A stretch of DNA of 64,000 bases, from NCBI RefSeq assembly GCF_902459555.1, contig NZ_CABPSM010000002.1, forward strand, positions 248,001 to 312,000. The letters run 5' to 3'. The stretch comes from Pandoraea horticolens (GTDB taxonomy: Bacteria; Pseudomonadota; Gammaproteobacteria; Burkholderiales; Burkholderiaceae). This document shows positions 57,484 through 64,000 of the stretch, in pieces; within the stretch, counting starts at the first letter, position 1, and the number at the start of each line of letters is the position of its first letter. The notes below the pieces were generated by a model. That model ran no database searches. It was not told the DNA's origin and worked only from the letters and a program-made list of their open reading frames with translations. Position numbers and translations under genes: made by a program.

Positions 57484-58047
57484 TCAGAAATCGAACGCGA
57501 GATTTGCCGGCGCCGACAGCCTCGTGCGACGCGTCGCCCCCGTGCCTGTGCCGGTGACAGAGGCCAGCGCGGCGCCTTCGAGCGTGAGCAGCGCGAGCTT
57601 GCGCTCGACGCCGCTGGCATAGCCGGTGAGGGTGCCGTCCGCGCCGATCACGCGATGGCAGGGAACGATGATCGTTATCGGATTGCGCCCGTTGGCGGCG
57701 CCGACGGCGCGTGATTTGTTCGCGTCGCCCAACGCGTGAGCGAGATCGCCATAACTGCGCGTCTCGCCGAACGGGATGCGGCAAAGCTCCGCCCAGACAC
57801 GCTGCTGGAACGGAGTGCCTTCGGGGGCCAGCAGCAGTTCGAAGGTGCGGCGTCCTTCGTGAAAATACTCGTCGAGTTGGCGCTTTGCGTCGTTGAGCAG
57901 GGCAAGATCGTCGCCCTCGCGGCGTACGTCCTCGTCTTGCGGAAAGTACTTCTGATGCGAGAAATACACGCCGGTGAGCGCGTCGCCGTTCGCGACGAGC
58001 AGCATTTCGCCCAGCGGGCTGTCGTAATACGTTTCGTAACGGGTCAT
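57484..58047 (-). CDS. ogt: methylated-DNA-protein cysteine methyltransferase
   Basis: A 187-residue suicide repair protein that removes alkyl groups from O6-alkylguanine. The acceptor Cys130 is in IIVPCHRVIG, and the arginine finger region GETRSYGDLA and the NRNP-like NGRNPI segment are intact. The start at 58047 has AGGAGGT 5-6 bp upstream and overlaps the end of the ada-alkA gene by 4 bp (ATGA), so the two repair proteins are translationally coupled. Likely induced with it. Confidence 0.94.
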   Translation of the reverse strand: MTRYETYYDSPLGEMLLVANGDALTGVYFSHQKYFPQDEDVRREGDDLALLNDAKRQLDEYFHEGRRTFELLLAPEGTPFQQRVWAELCRIPFGETRSYGDLAHALGDANKSRAVGAANGRNPITIIVPCHRVIGADGTLTGYASGVERKLALLTLEGAALASVTGTGTGATRRTRLSAPANLAFDF

Positions 58048-59531
58048 GTACCCACCTCCTGCAAAGTCTCGACCGGCTGGCCGGCCGGCCCCTGCGCCGC
58101 CGCCCGCCAGATGTGCAGCGCTGCGTACGCGCGCCACGGTGCCCACCGGGTCGCGCGTGCGGCGACGGCACGTCCATCGGCCACGCCAAGCGCCTGACGC
58201 AGCACCAGGTCGTCGACAGGTATCGCATCGGGCGAACCAAGGGCACGCATGGCGATGTACTGCGCTGTCCATGGTCCGATGCCCTTGATCGCGAGCAGCG
58301 CCTTCACGGTGGCTTCCAGTGGCGCTAGCGGGTCAAGCCGCAGGTGGGCATCGACGATCGCCTGCGCGACCCCGTGAATGGCGGCAATTCGACTTCGAAT
58401 GATACCGGCTTCGCCCAGTGCCTCGGGGGGCACGGCGAGCAATTGTGCGGCGCTGGGGAAGGTGTGCGTCAGACCTTGCACCGGCACGGGCAGGGGCGTG
58501 CCGAAGTGTAGTGCGAGCCGCCCGAGCAAGCGCCGGGCGCCCTTGACCGTGATCTGCTGGCCGACGACGGCGCGCACGGCCATCTCGAAGCCGTCGATGG
58601 CCCCCGGCACCCGTAGACCCGGTGTCGCTGTGGCGAGCGGCCCGAGATGCGCGTCGATGACGTCTGGACGCGCGCCCAGATCGAACAGATGGCGCAGCTT
58701 GCCCAGCACCTGCGGCACGCTGCCGGCCAGCACGGGCGGCAACGTCACTTGCAGTGCGTGACGATCCGGCAGCAGCGTGACGCGGCACCATCCGGCGACC
58801 GTATGCCCGTCTTGCCGTTCGATACTCAGTGCGCGCGTGTAGACGTCGCCCTCTCGTAGTTCGACACCTTCAATCGCCCGGTCGCCCAGAAAGTCGAGCA
58901 GCGCGTGCCAAGCGAAGGGCGGCCGGTAGGCAAGCTGGAAGACGAGATCGGCGTCGGGCAGGGCGGCGTGACGAGCATTCAGGCGAAGCCGGCTGGGGGC
59001 GAAACCGTAACGCGTCTTGAACAGGCCGTTGAAGCGTCGAACGCTGCCGAAGCCGGAGGCGAGGGCGATCTCCGTGACCGGCAAGGCGGTATCGGTGAGC
59101 AGGCGCTTGGCGAGCAACAACCGTTGCGTCTGCGCGTACTCGACGGGAGAGACACCGAATTCGTCGGCAAAGATACGGCGCAGATGGCGCTCCGTGATGC
59201 CGATGCGGGCAGCGAGGGCCGGGAGCCCGGCGCGGTTCAGGAAGCCTTCGTCGATCATGGCCGCGGCGGCATCGGCGAGTTCGCGGCTGGCATCGAAACG
59301 TGCGCCGCCGGGCGCGAGTTCGGGGCGGCACTTCAGGCAAGGGCGATAGCCGGCTTTCTCGGCAGCGGCGGCGCTGCCGTAGAACGCGCAGTTTTCGAAG
59401 CGCGGCGTGCGAACGTTACACACGGGGCGGCAGTAGATGCCAGTGGACGAGACGCCGACGAAAAACCAGCCGTCGAAACGCCGGTCGCGAGCGGAGACGG
59501 CCTTGTAACAGACTTCGGGGTCGAGCGTCAT
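58044..59531 (-). CDS. Ada-type regulator fused to AlkA 3-methyladenine DNA glycosylase
   Basis: A 495-residue three-part protein. Residues 1-75: Ada zinc domain with Cys34, Cys38, Cys65 and Cys68; Cys34 corresponds to the Cys that accepts methyl from phosphotriesters. Residues 85-185: AraC-type helix-turn-helix. Residues 195-480: AlkA glycosylase with the helix-hairpin-helix LLAIKGIGPWTAQYIAMRAL and catalytic Asp441 in IPVDDLVLRQ. So damage sensing, transcription activation and base excision are in one chain. It probably activates its own operon with ogt. Length is normal for such fusions. Confidence 0.93.
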   Translation of the reverse strand: MTLDPEVCYKAVSARDRRFDGWFFVGVSSTGIYCRPVCNVRTPRFENCAFYGSAAAAEKAGYRPCLKCRPELAPGGARFDASRELADAAAAMIDEGFLNRAGLPALAARIGITERHLRRIFADEFGVSPVEYAQTQRLLLAKRLLTDTALPVTEIALASGFGSVRRFNGLFKTRYGFAPSRLRLNARHAALPDADLVFQLAYRPPFAWHALLDFLGDRAIEGVELREGDVYTRALSIERQDGHTVAGWCRVTLLPDRHALQVTLPPVLAGSVPQVLGKLRHLFDLGARPDVIDAHLGPLATATPGLRVPGAIDGFEMAVRAVVGQQITVKGARRLLGRLALHFGTPLPVPVQGLTHTFPSAAQLLAVPPEALGEAGIIRSRIAAIHGVAQAIVDAHLRLDPLAPLEATVKALLAIKGIGPWTAQYIAMRALGSPDAIPVDDLVLRQALGVADGRAVAARATRWAPWRAYAALHIWRAAAQGPAGQPVETLQEVGT

Positions 59532-59653
59532 GGGCGGGCGGCCGGCAGGGCAGGGGCGGAGAGCATGGCTGTCACTCTACGCGCAAGACCGGGGCGGTGC
59601 TAGTCATTTCCGGACATGACAACGCCCTGTGCGCGACCGTCGCCAATAACGAC

Positions 59654-59678
59654 AAAACCCGGCGCGAGGCCGGGTTTT
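59654..59678 (-). terminator. terminator after acnA
   Basis: A 10-bp perfect stem (AAAACCCGGC with GCCGGGTTTT) and a 5-nt loop; the right arm ends in T on either strand. On the minus strand it lies about 60 bp after the acnA stop, before the ada-alkA gene. A second perfect 10-bp GC hairpin (about 59684-59712) lies between it and acnA. Confidence 0.85.
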
Positions 59679-59736
59679 GTCTGCCGCCGGACGGCGAATC
59701 GTCGTCCGGCGGCGTGAGTCACTACCGAACCGCCAA

Positions 59737-62445
59737 TCAGGCAGCGGCGAGCAGTTGACGCAGCACGAACGGCAGGATACCGCCGTGCTTGTAGTAATCC
59801 ACTTCGATCGGCGTGTCGATACGCAGCAGGACTTGCACCTTTTGCGTTTCGCCGTTCTTGCGATGGATCACCAGCGTGACATCCTGTTGCGGCTTGATGT
59901 CGGCCGTCAGACCTTCGATGTCGAACGTCTCTTCGCCCGTGATGCCCAGCGACTGTGCGCTGTCCGAGCCCTTGAACTGCAGGGGCAGCACGCCCATGCC
60001 GACCAGGTTCGAGCGGTGGATACGCTCGAACGAACGAGCGATGACCGCCTTCACGCCCAGCAGTTGCGTGCCCTTGGCTGCCCAGTCACGCGACGAACCG
60101 GTGCCGTACTCTTCGCCGCCGAACACCACCGTGGGGGTGTTTTCGCCGACATACTTCATGGCGGCGTCATAGATCGACAGCTGCTCGCCAGTCGGCTGGT
60201 GAATCGTCAGGCCGCCTTCGATACGCGAACCGTCTTCCTTCGCCGGGATCATCAGGTTCTTGATACGGACGTTGGCGAACGTGCCGCGCATCATCACTTC
60301 ATGGTTGCCGCGACGCGAGCCGTAGCTGTTGAAGTCAGCCTTGAGCACACCGTTTTCGAGCAGCCACTTGCCTGCCGGCGACGTTTCCTTGATCGAACCG
60401 GCCGGGCTGATGTGGTCGGTCGTGACCGAGTCACCGAACACGCCTAGGGCGCGTGCGCCGTGGATCGGCTCGATATCGGTCTTCGGATCCATCGCGAAAC
60501 CGTCGAAGAACGGCGGCTCGGCAATGTAGGTCGACGCCGGCCAATCGTAGACCTGGCCCTTCGAACCCTTGACCTTGGCCCACAGCGGGCTCGGCTCCTT
60601 CACCGAATCGTAGTTGGTCTTGAAGACCTTCGCGTTCATCGCGAACTTCATCAGCTTGTGGATTTCTTCGCTGGTCGGCCAAATGTCGCCCAGGAAGATC
60701 TCACGGCCACCGCGGCCCTTGCCAACCGGCTCGGTCATCAGGTCGCGACGCACATTGCCGGCAATGGCGTAGGCCACGACGAGCGGAGGCGAAGCGAGGA
60801 AGTTGGCGCGGATGTTCGGGTGAATACGCGCTTCGAAGTTGCGGTTGCCCGAGAGCACGGCCGCCGCGACCATGTCGTTCTTCACGATCGTGTCGTTCAG
60901 TTCGGCCGTCAGATCGCCGGCGTTACCGATACAGGTCGTGCAACCGTAGGCCGTCACGCCGAAGCCCAGCTTCTCAAGGTACGGCAGCAGGCCGGCGGCT
61001 TCGAGGTACTCGGTCACCACTCGGCTTCCCGGGGCGAGCGACGTCTTGATGTGCGGCGCCACCTTCAGGCCGGCTTCCACGGCCTTCTTGGCCAGCAGAC
61101 CGGCGGCGAGCAGCACGCTCGGGTTCGAGGTGTTCGTGCACGACGTGATGGCCGCGATCAGCACGTCGCCGTTGTTCACGTCGATGCCGCTGTCGGTCTG
61201 GTAGGTCGTGTCGAGTTGTTCTTCGGTCTTGTTGAAGCCGTTTTCTGCCACCGGCTTCGTGAACAGATCCTTGAACGTCGATTTCACGTTACCGATTTCG
61301 ATACGGTCTTGCGGACGCTTCGGACCGGCCAGCGACGGCGCGACCGTGCCCAGATCCAGCTTGAGCGTCTTCGTGTAGTCGATGTCGTTCGATTTCGGAA
61401 TACCGAACAGCTTCTGCGCCTTGAAGTACGATTCGAAGGCGTCGATTTCGCTCTTCGTGCGGCCCGTGCCCTTGAAGTAGTCGATCGTCTTTTCGTCGAC
61501 CGGGAAGAAGCCCATCGTTGCGCCGTATTCCGGTGCCATGTTTGCGATGGTTGCGCGGTCCGGCAGCGCCAGGCTGGACGTGCCTTCGCCGAAGAATTCG
61601 ACGAACTTGCCGACGACCTTCTCGCGGCGCAGCATTTCCGTGATCGTGAGCACCAGATCGGTGGCCGTCACGCCTTCGCGCAGACGGCCCGTCAGTTCCA
61701 CGCCGACGACGTCAGGCGTCAGGAAATACACCGGCTGACCCAGCATGCCGGCTTCGGCTTCGATGCCGCCCACCCCCCAGCCCACCACGCCGATACCGTT
61801 GATCATGGTCGTGTGGCTGTCGGTACCCACGAGGGTATCCGGGTAGAACACGTTGTCCTTCTTGTGCACGCCGCGTGCGAGGTACTCCAGATTCACCTGG
61901 TGCACGATGCCGTAGCCCGGTTGCACGACGCCGAACGTATCGAACGCCTGCATACCCCACTTCATGAACTGATAACGCTCGTTATTTCGCTGGAATTCCA
62001 GCTTCATGTTCAGGTCGAGCGCTTTCTTCTCGCGGAAGTGATCGATCTGGACCGAGTGGTCGACCACCAGATCGACCGGCACGAGCGGCTCGATGCGCTT
62101 CGGGTTTTTGCCCTGACGCTCGGCGACGTTGCGCATGGCGGCCAGGTCGGCCAGCAGCGGCACGCCGGTGAAATCCTGCAGCACGACGCGTGCCACGACG
62201 AACGGGATTTCGTCCGTGCGCTCAGCGTTCGGCTTCCAGTTGACCAGTTGCTTGACGTGCTCTTCCGTGACTTTCTTGCCGTCGCAATTGCGCAGCACGG
62301 ATTCGAGCACGATACGGATCGACACCGGCAGGCGCTCGACATTCACACCCAGGGCTTTTCCCAGTTGGGGCAGCGAGTAGAACTTGCCTTTCTTGTTGCC
62401 GCTGAGTTTGAACTCTTTAAGCGTTTTGTGGAGGTTGTGGGCCAT
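59737..62445 (-). CDS. acnA: aconitate hydratase A
   Basis: Converts citrate to isocitrate in the TCA cycle through a [4Fe-4S] cluster. The 902-residue product has cluster ligands in [11 protein letters not shown] and in [10 protein letters not shown] (two Cys), the substrate-binding [14 protein letters not shown], and the C-terminal swivel domain ([36 protein letters not shown]). It is of the AcnA/IRP1 type. The start at 62445 ([12 protein letters not shown]) has AAGGAAAG upstream. Same strand as mdh about 1.3 kb upstream. Confidence 0.97.
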   Translation of the reverse strand: MAHNLHKTLKEFKLSGNKKGKFYSLPQLGKALGVNVERLPVSIRIVLESVLRNCDGKKVTEEHVKQLVNWKPNAERTDEIPFVVARVVLQDFTGVPLLADLAAMRNVAERQGKNPKRIEPLVPVDLVVDHSVQIDHFREKKALDLNMKLEFQRNNERYQFMKWGMQAFDTFGVVQPGYGIVHQVNLEYLARGVHKKDNVFYPDTLVGTDSHTTMINGIGVVGWGVGGIEAEAGMLGQPVYFLTPDVVGVELTGRLREGVTATDLVLTITEMLRREKVVGKFVEFFGEGTSSLALPDRATIANMAPEYGATMGFFPVDEKTIDYFKGTGRTKSEIDAFESYFKAQKLFGIPKSNDIDYTKTLKLDLGTVAPSLAGPKRPQDRIEIGNVKSTFKDLFTKPVAENGFNKTEEQLDTTYQTDSGIDVNNGDVLIAAITSCTNTSNPSVLLAAGLLAKKAVEAGLKVAPHIKTSLAPGSRVVTEYLEAAGLLPYLEKLGFGVTAYGCTTCIGNAGDLTAELNDTIVKNDMVAAAVLSGNRNFEARIHPNIRANFLASPPLVVAYAIAGNVRRDLMTEPVGKGRGGREIFLGDIWPTSEEIHKLMKFAMNAKVFKTNYDSVKEPSPLWAKVKGSKGQVYDWPASTYIAEPPFFDGFAMDPKTDIEPIHGARALGVFGDSVTTDHISPAGSIKETSPAGKWLLENGVLKADFNSYGSRRGNHEVMMRGTFANVRIKNLMIPAKEDGSRIEGGLTIHQPTGEQLSIYDAAMKYVGENTPTVVFGGEEYGTGSSRDWAAKGTQLLGVKAVIARSFERIHRSNLVGMGVLPLQFKGSDSAQSLGITGEETFDIEGLTADIKPQQDVTLVIHRKNGETQKVQVLLRIDTPIEVDYYKHGGILPFVLRQLLAAA

Positions 62446-62651
62446 GATCTTTCCTTGAGTGATACAGAAAAACGAAGCGGTGGTGATGCGTCTAGCAGGG
62501 GGCAGCATCGTGCGGGCACTCTCGAGGGTGCCCGCTGCGACGCCAGTGCGCCGGGTGTCCGGTGTACCGGGGACTACGAGTATGGCTGAGGCTGCAGCAG
62601 GAAAGCGGCTGGCGCATCATGCGATCAGCGTCCGAGTCGACCGGACAAGCC

Positions 62652-63140
62652 TCAGTTGGTCACCTTGATCAGTTCGACCGATTGGGTCGGGGCGAGCTTG
62701 TTTTGCTCCGCCATCGCTTGCGTCGCGCAATCGTCAGCCAGACGGCTGCCGCCTTCGCGGTGCGTGAACAGCATGGCCTTGGCCGGGATCACGACCAGAT
62801 CCATTCCGCTTGCGGCATCGTAGAAACGGTCGGCGCCGGTCGTCGTCTGTTGACGCGGCAGCTTGTAGTTACGGCCATCGAAGAACATCGTGAGGATCTG
62901 GTCGCGCTTCATGTCGCCCTTGATGAACAGCTTTTGGTTCTCCTTGCAGCTCCATTGTTCCGAGCCCTCGTCCGGTTGCACCGGTGCCGCAGCAACGGTC
63001 GCATTTTTCTTGGCCGATGCTCTCTTCTTCGGCGCGGGCTTCTTGGCCGTCTTGGCGGCCGGTTGCTCAGCGGCGAACGCAGCCGGCACAAGGGTAGCGG
63101 AACACAGGGCGACCAGTGCGGTCAGGCAAAGCTTTTTCAT
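62652..63140 (-). CDS. secreted protein with MliC-like C-terminal domain
   Basis: A 162-residue exported protein: signal peptide to about residue 23 (MKKLCLTALVALCSATLVPAAFA), then a Lys/Ala/Pro-rich linker (24-60), then a small domain (62-150) beginning WSCKENQKLFI with FFDGRNYKLPRQQTTTGADRFYD and a late Cys in RLADDC. The Cys pair, the DG-Y-LP strand and the GA-RY pattern resemble the membrane-bound lysozyme inhibitor (MliC) fold. There is no lipobox, so it would be soluble in the periplasm. The call is moderate. A GATAAT -10-like box lies about 45 bp upstream. Confidence 0.68.
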   Translation of the reverse strand: MKKLCLTALVALCSATLVPAAFAAEQPAAKTAKKPAPKKRASAKKNATVAAAPVQPDEGSEQWSCKENQKLFIKGDMKRDQILTMFFDGRNYKLPRQQTTTGADRFYDAASGMDLVVIPAKAMLFTHREGGSRLADDCATQAMAEQNKLAPTQSVELIKVTN

Positions 63141-63751
63141 GGTGAATCTCCAAACAATGGGCGAGAGCCGACAAAAGCGCAGATTATCGTACGAAGTTTG
63201 CGTTGTTCGGCGTCACCATACAAATTTTTTCAATTCCTTTCCGCCAAGCACAGCGGGCGGCGGCGGTACGAACCGGCGTCGCTGGAGGGGTGTTGCGGTG
63301 CGGAATTCGGCATCACGCCGGATGGGACTACGCAGGCGCATGTTGCCGCCCTTGGGGACGGTCATGACGCGAAGCGGGCGGGATGCTTGGCGAAGCAAAC
63401 GCTGACGGGGGCGAGAAACGTTGCGCTGCACGGTCTCCGCAGACATTACGCACACGCCGGGCATCCGGTCCGGTGCGCTTTGTGCGGCAGTGAGGCGTTG
63501 CATTCGCTTGGCCAAGAAATCGCTCGGTATTCTCGGTATTGCCTGGGGCGGTGCCAGGGTCATGGTGCGATAGACGGCGCGGTCTTTTGCGCTAAATGTC
63601 GTCACTTCGATCATAGCTCTGGTCGACACGATGACTGCTGGAATCGTTCCCTCTATCGGGATTGGTTGCGCCGGCACTGGGGGTAGCCGCCGGCGCAGTT
63701 TCGGCCCCTTGCGACGCTTTTGGCATCGCGTGGGGCCGAGTCCCCGGGGGA
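63141..63751. other. 611-bp region without a convincing gene
   Basis: Both strands are partly open, but the translations (for example a 154-codon minus-strand frame at 63213-63677) are Arg/Pro/Thr-rich and match nothing I know. A perfect 8-bp GC hairpin (63668-63675 with 63689-63696) lies about 60-80 bp after the mdh stop without a T-run. The promoter of the MliC-like gene is at the low-coordinate end. Confidence 0.5.
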
Positions 63752-64000
63752 TTAGCCCAGCAGATGTGCCACGCCGGCGCGCTCTTCTTCAAGCTCGTTC
63801 AGCGTGATGTTCATCTTCTCACGCGAGTAGGCATCGATCTCGAGGCCTTCCACGCGCTTGTATTTGCCATTTTCGCAGGTCACCGGCACGCCGTAGATCA
63901 CATCTTCCGGAATGCCGTACGAGCCGTCCGACGGGATACCCATCGTCACCCACTTGCCGTTCGTGCCCAGCACCCAGTCATGGATGTGGTCGATGGCGGC
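63752..64000 (-). CDS. mdh: malate dehydrogenase, 3' part only
   Basis: The last 82 residues of an NAD malate dehydrogenase, cut by the right window edge. [21 protein letters not shown] and [19 protein letters not shown] are the C-terminal signature of the roughly 328-residue bacterial/cytosolic-type enzyme, ending in [12 protein letters not shown]. The active-site His and NAD domain are outside the window. Together with acnA it places TCA cycle genes at this end. Confidence 0.95.
   Translation of the reverse strand, partial: AAIDHIHDWVLGTNGKWVTMGIPSDGSYGIPEDVIYGVPVTCENGKYKRVEGLEIDAYSREKMNITLNELEEERAGVAHLLG

Noticed and set aside
59737-62589. Very long plus-strand ORF opposite acnA
   Set aside because: It is the antisense frame of a strongly codon-biased gene. 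Its Arg/His/Val-rich translation is typical of such mirrors.
63213-63677. 154-codon minus-strand ORF between mdh and the MliC-like gene
   Set aside because: The translation is rich in Arg, Pro and Thr with no recognisable motif, and no ribosome site is visible; it looks like a GC-rich chance frame.

Overview
The window looks like a stretch of core chromosome from a betaproteobacterium of the order Burkholderiales, most likely Burkholderiaceae. Pandoraea or a close relative is my best guess, but that is inference from gene content and not a database match. The reasons are the GC-rich coding style with strong G/C third positions, the order secG - tRNA-Leu - nuoA-N - DUF2818, the DUF2863, DUF1178 and DUF455 genes, and the long TrpRS variant. 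No prophage, plasmid, CRISPR array or rRNA is visible. The only mobile element is one IS3-type insertion sequence.

Layout. 1-4.9 kb: 5' part of hslO (cut by the left edge), a gamma-carbonic-anhydrase-like protein, a DUF455 ferritin-like protein, an alpha/beta hydrolase, a PHP-domain phosphatase and a YciO-type protein. 5.0-10.4 kb: site-2 protease, trpS, a methyltransferase, dapA, bamC and an MBL-fold hydrolase. 10.5-17.1 kb: a tandem-repeat alanine-rich lipoprotein, the L16 hydroxylase gene roxA, slyD, a secreted phosphoesterase-like protein with eroded metal motifs, and mutS. 17.4-21.5 kb: membrane diguanylate cyclase, LuxR-type DNA-binding protein and quinone oxidoreductase. 21.6-38.4 kb: tpiA, secG, tRNA-Leu(GAG), then all fourteen complex I genes and DUF2818. 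38.5-41.6 kb: NUDIX hydrolase, DUF1178, MaoC-like, YegP-like and a GST. 41.8-47.5 kb: a minus-strand acyl-CoA oxidation cluster (hydroxyacyl-CoA dehydrogenase, enoyl-CoA hydratase, histidine phosphatase, APH-like kinase, acyl-CoA dehydrogenase) preceded by a palindromic operator candidate. 48.0-51.5 kb: GST, the IS element and an aminotransferase. 51.6-59.5 kb: PIN protein, yaaA, M14 carboxypeptidase, a secreted protein with a Lys/Ser tail, a TrmB-like methyltransferase, DUF2863, and an ogt / ada-alkA alkylation repair pair. 59.7-64 kb: acnA, an MliC-like secreted protein, a gap without a convincing gene and the 3' end of mdh.

How it works together. The main block is energy metabolism: complex I takes electrons from NADH made by the TCA cycle (acnA, mdh) and by fatty-acid oxidation. 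Repair genes (mutS, ogt, ada-alkA, yaaA) and translation genes (trpS, tRNA-Leu, roxA) are scattered between.

The most striking structural observation is that the IS3 element sits exactly in the loop of a 14-bp perfect terminator hairpin between two convergent genes, with a 3-bp GTT target duplication. Its transposase carries a TGA in place of a conserved Trp codon, before all the catalytic residues. Other points worth checking are the phosphoesterase-like protein that lost its metal-binding aspartates, a two-hairpin 171-bp interruption of the nuo operon between nuoD and nuoE, and the operator-like palindrome in front of the acyl-CoA cluster. I did not find a convincing new multi-gene system.
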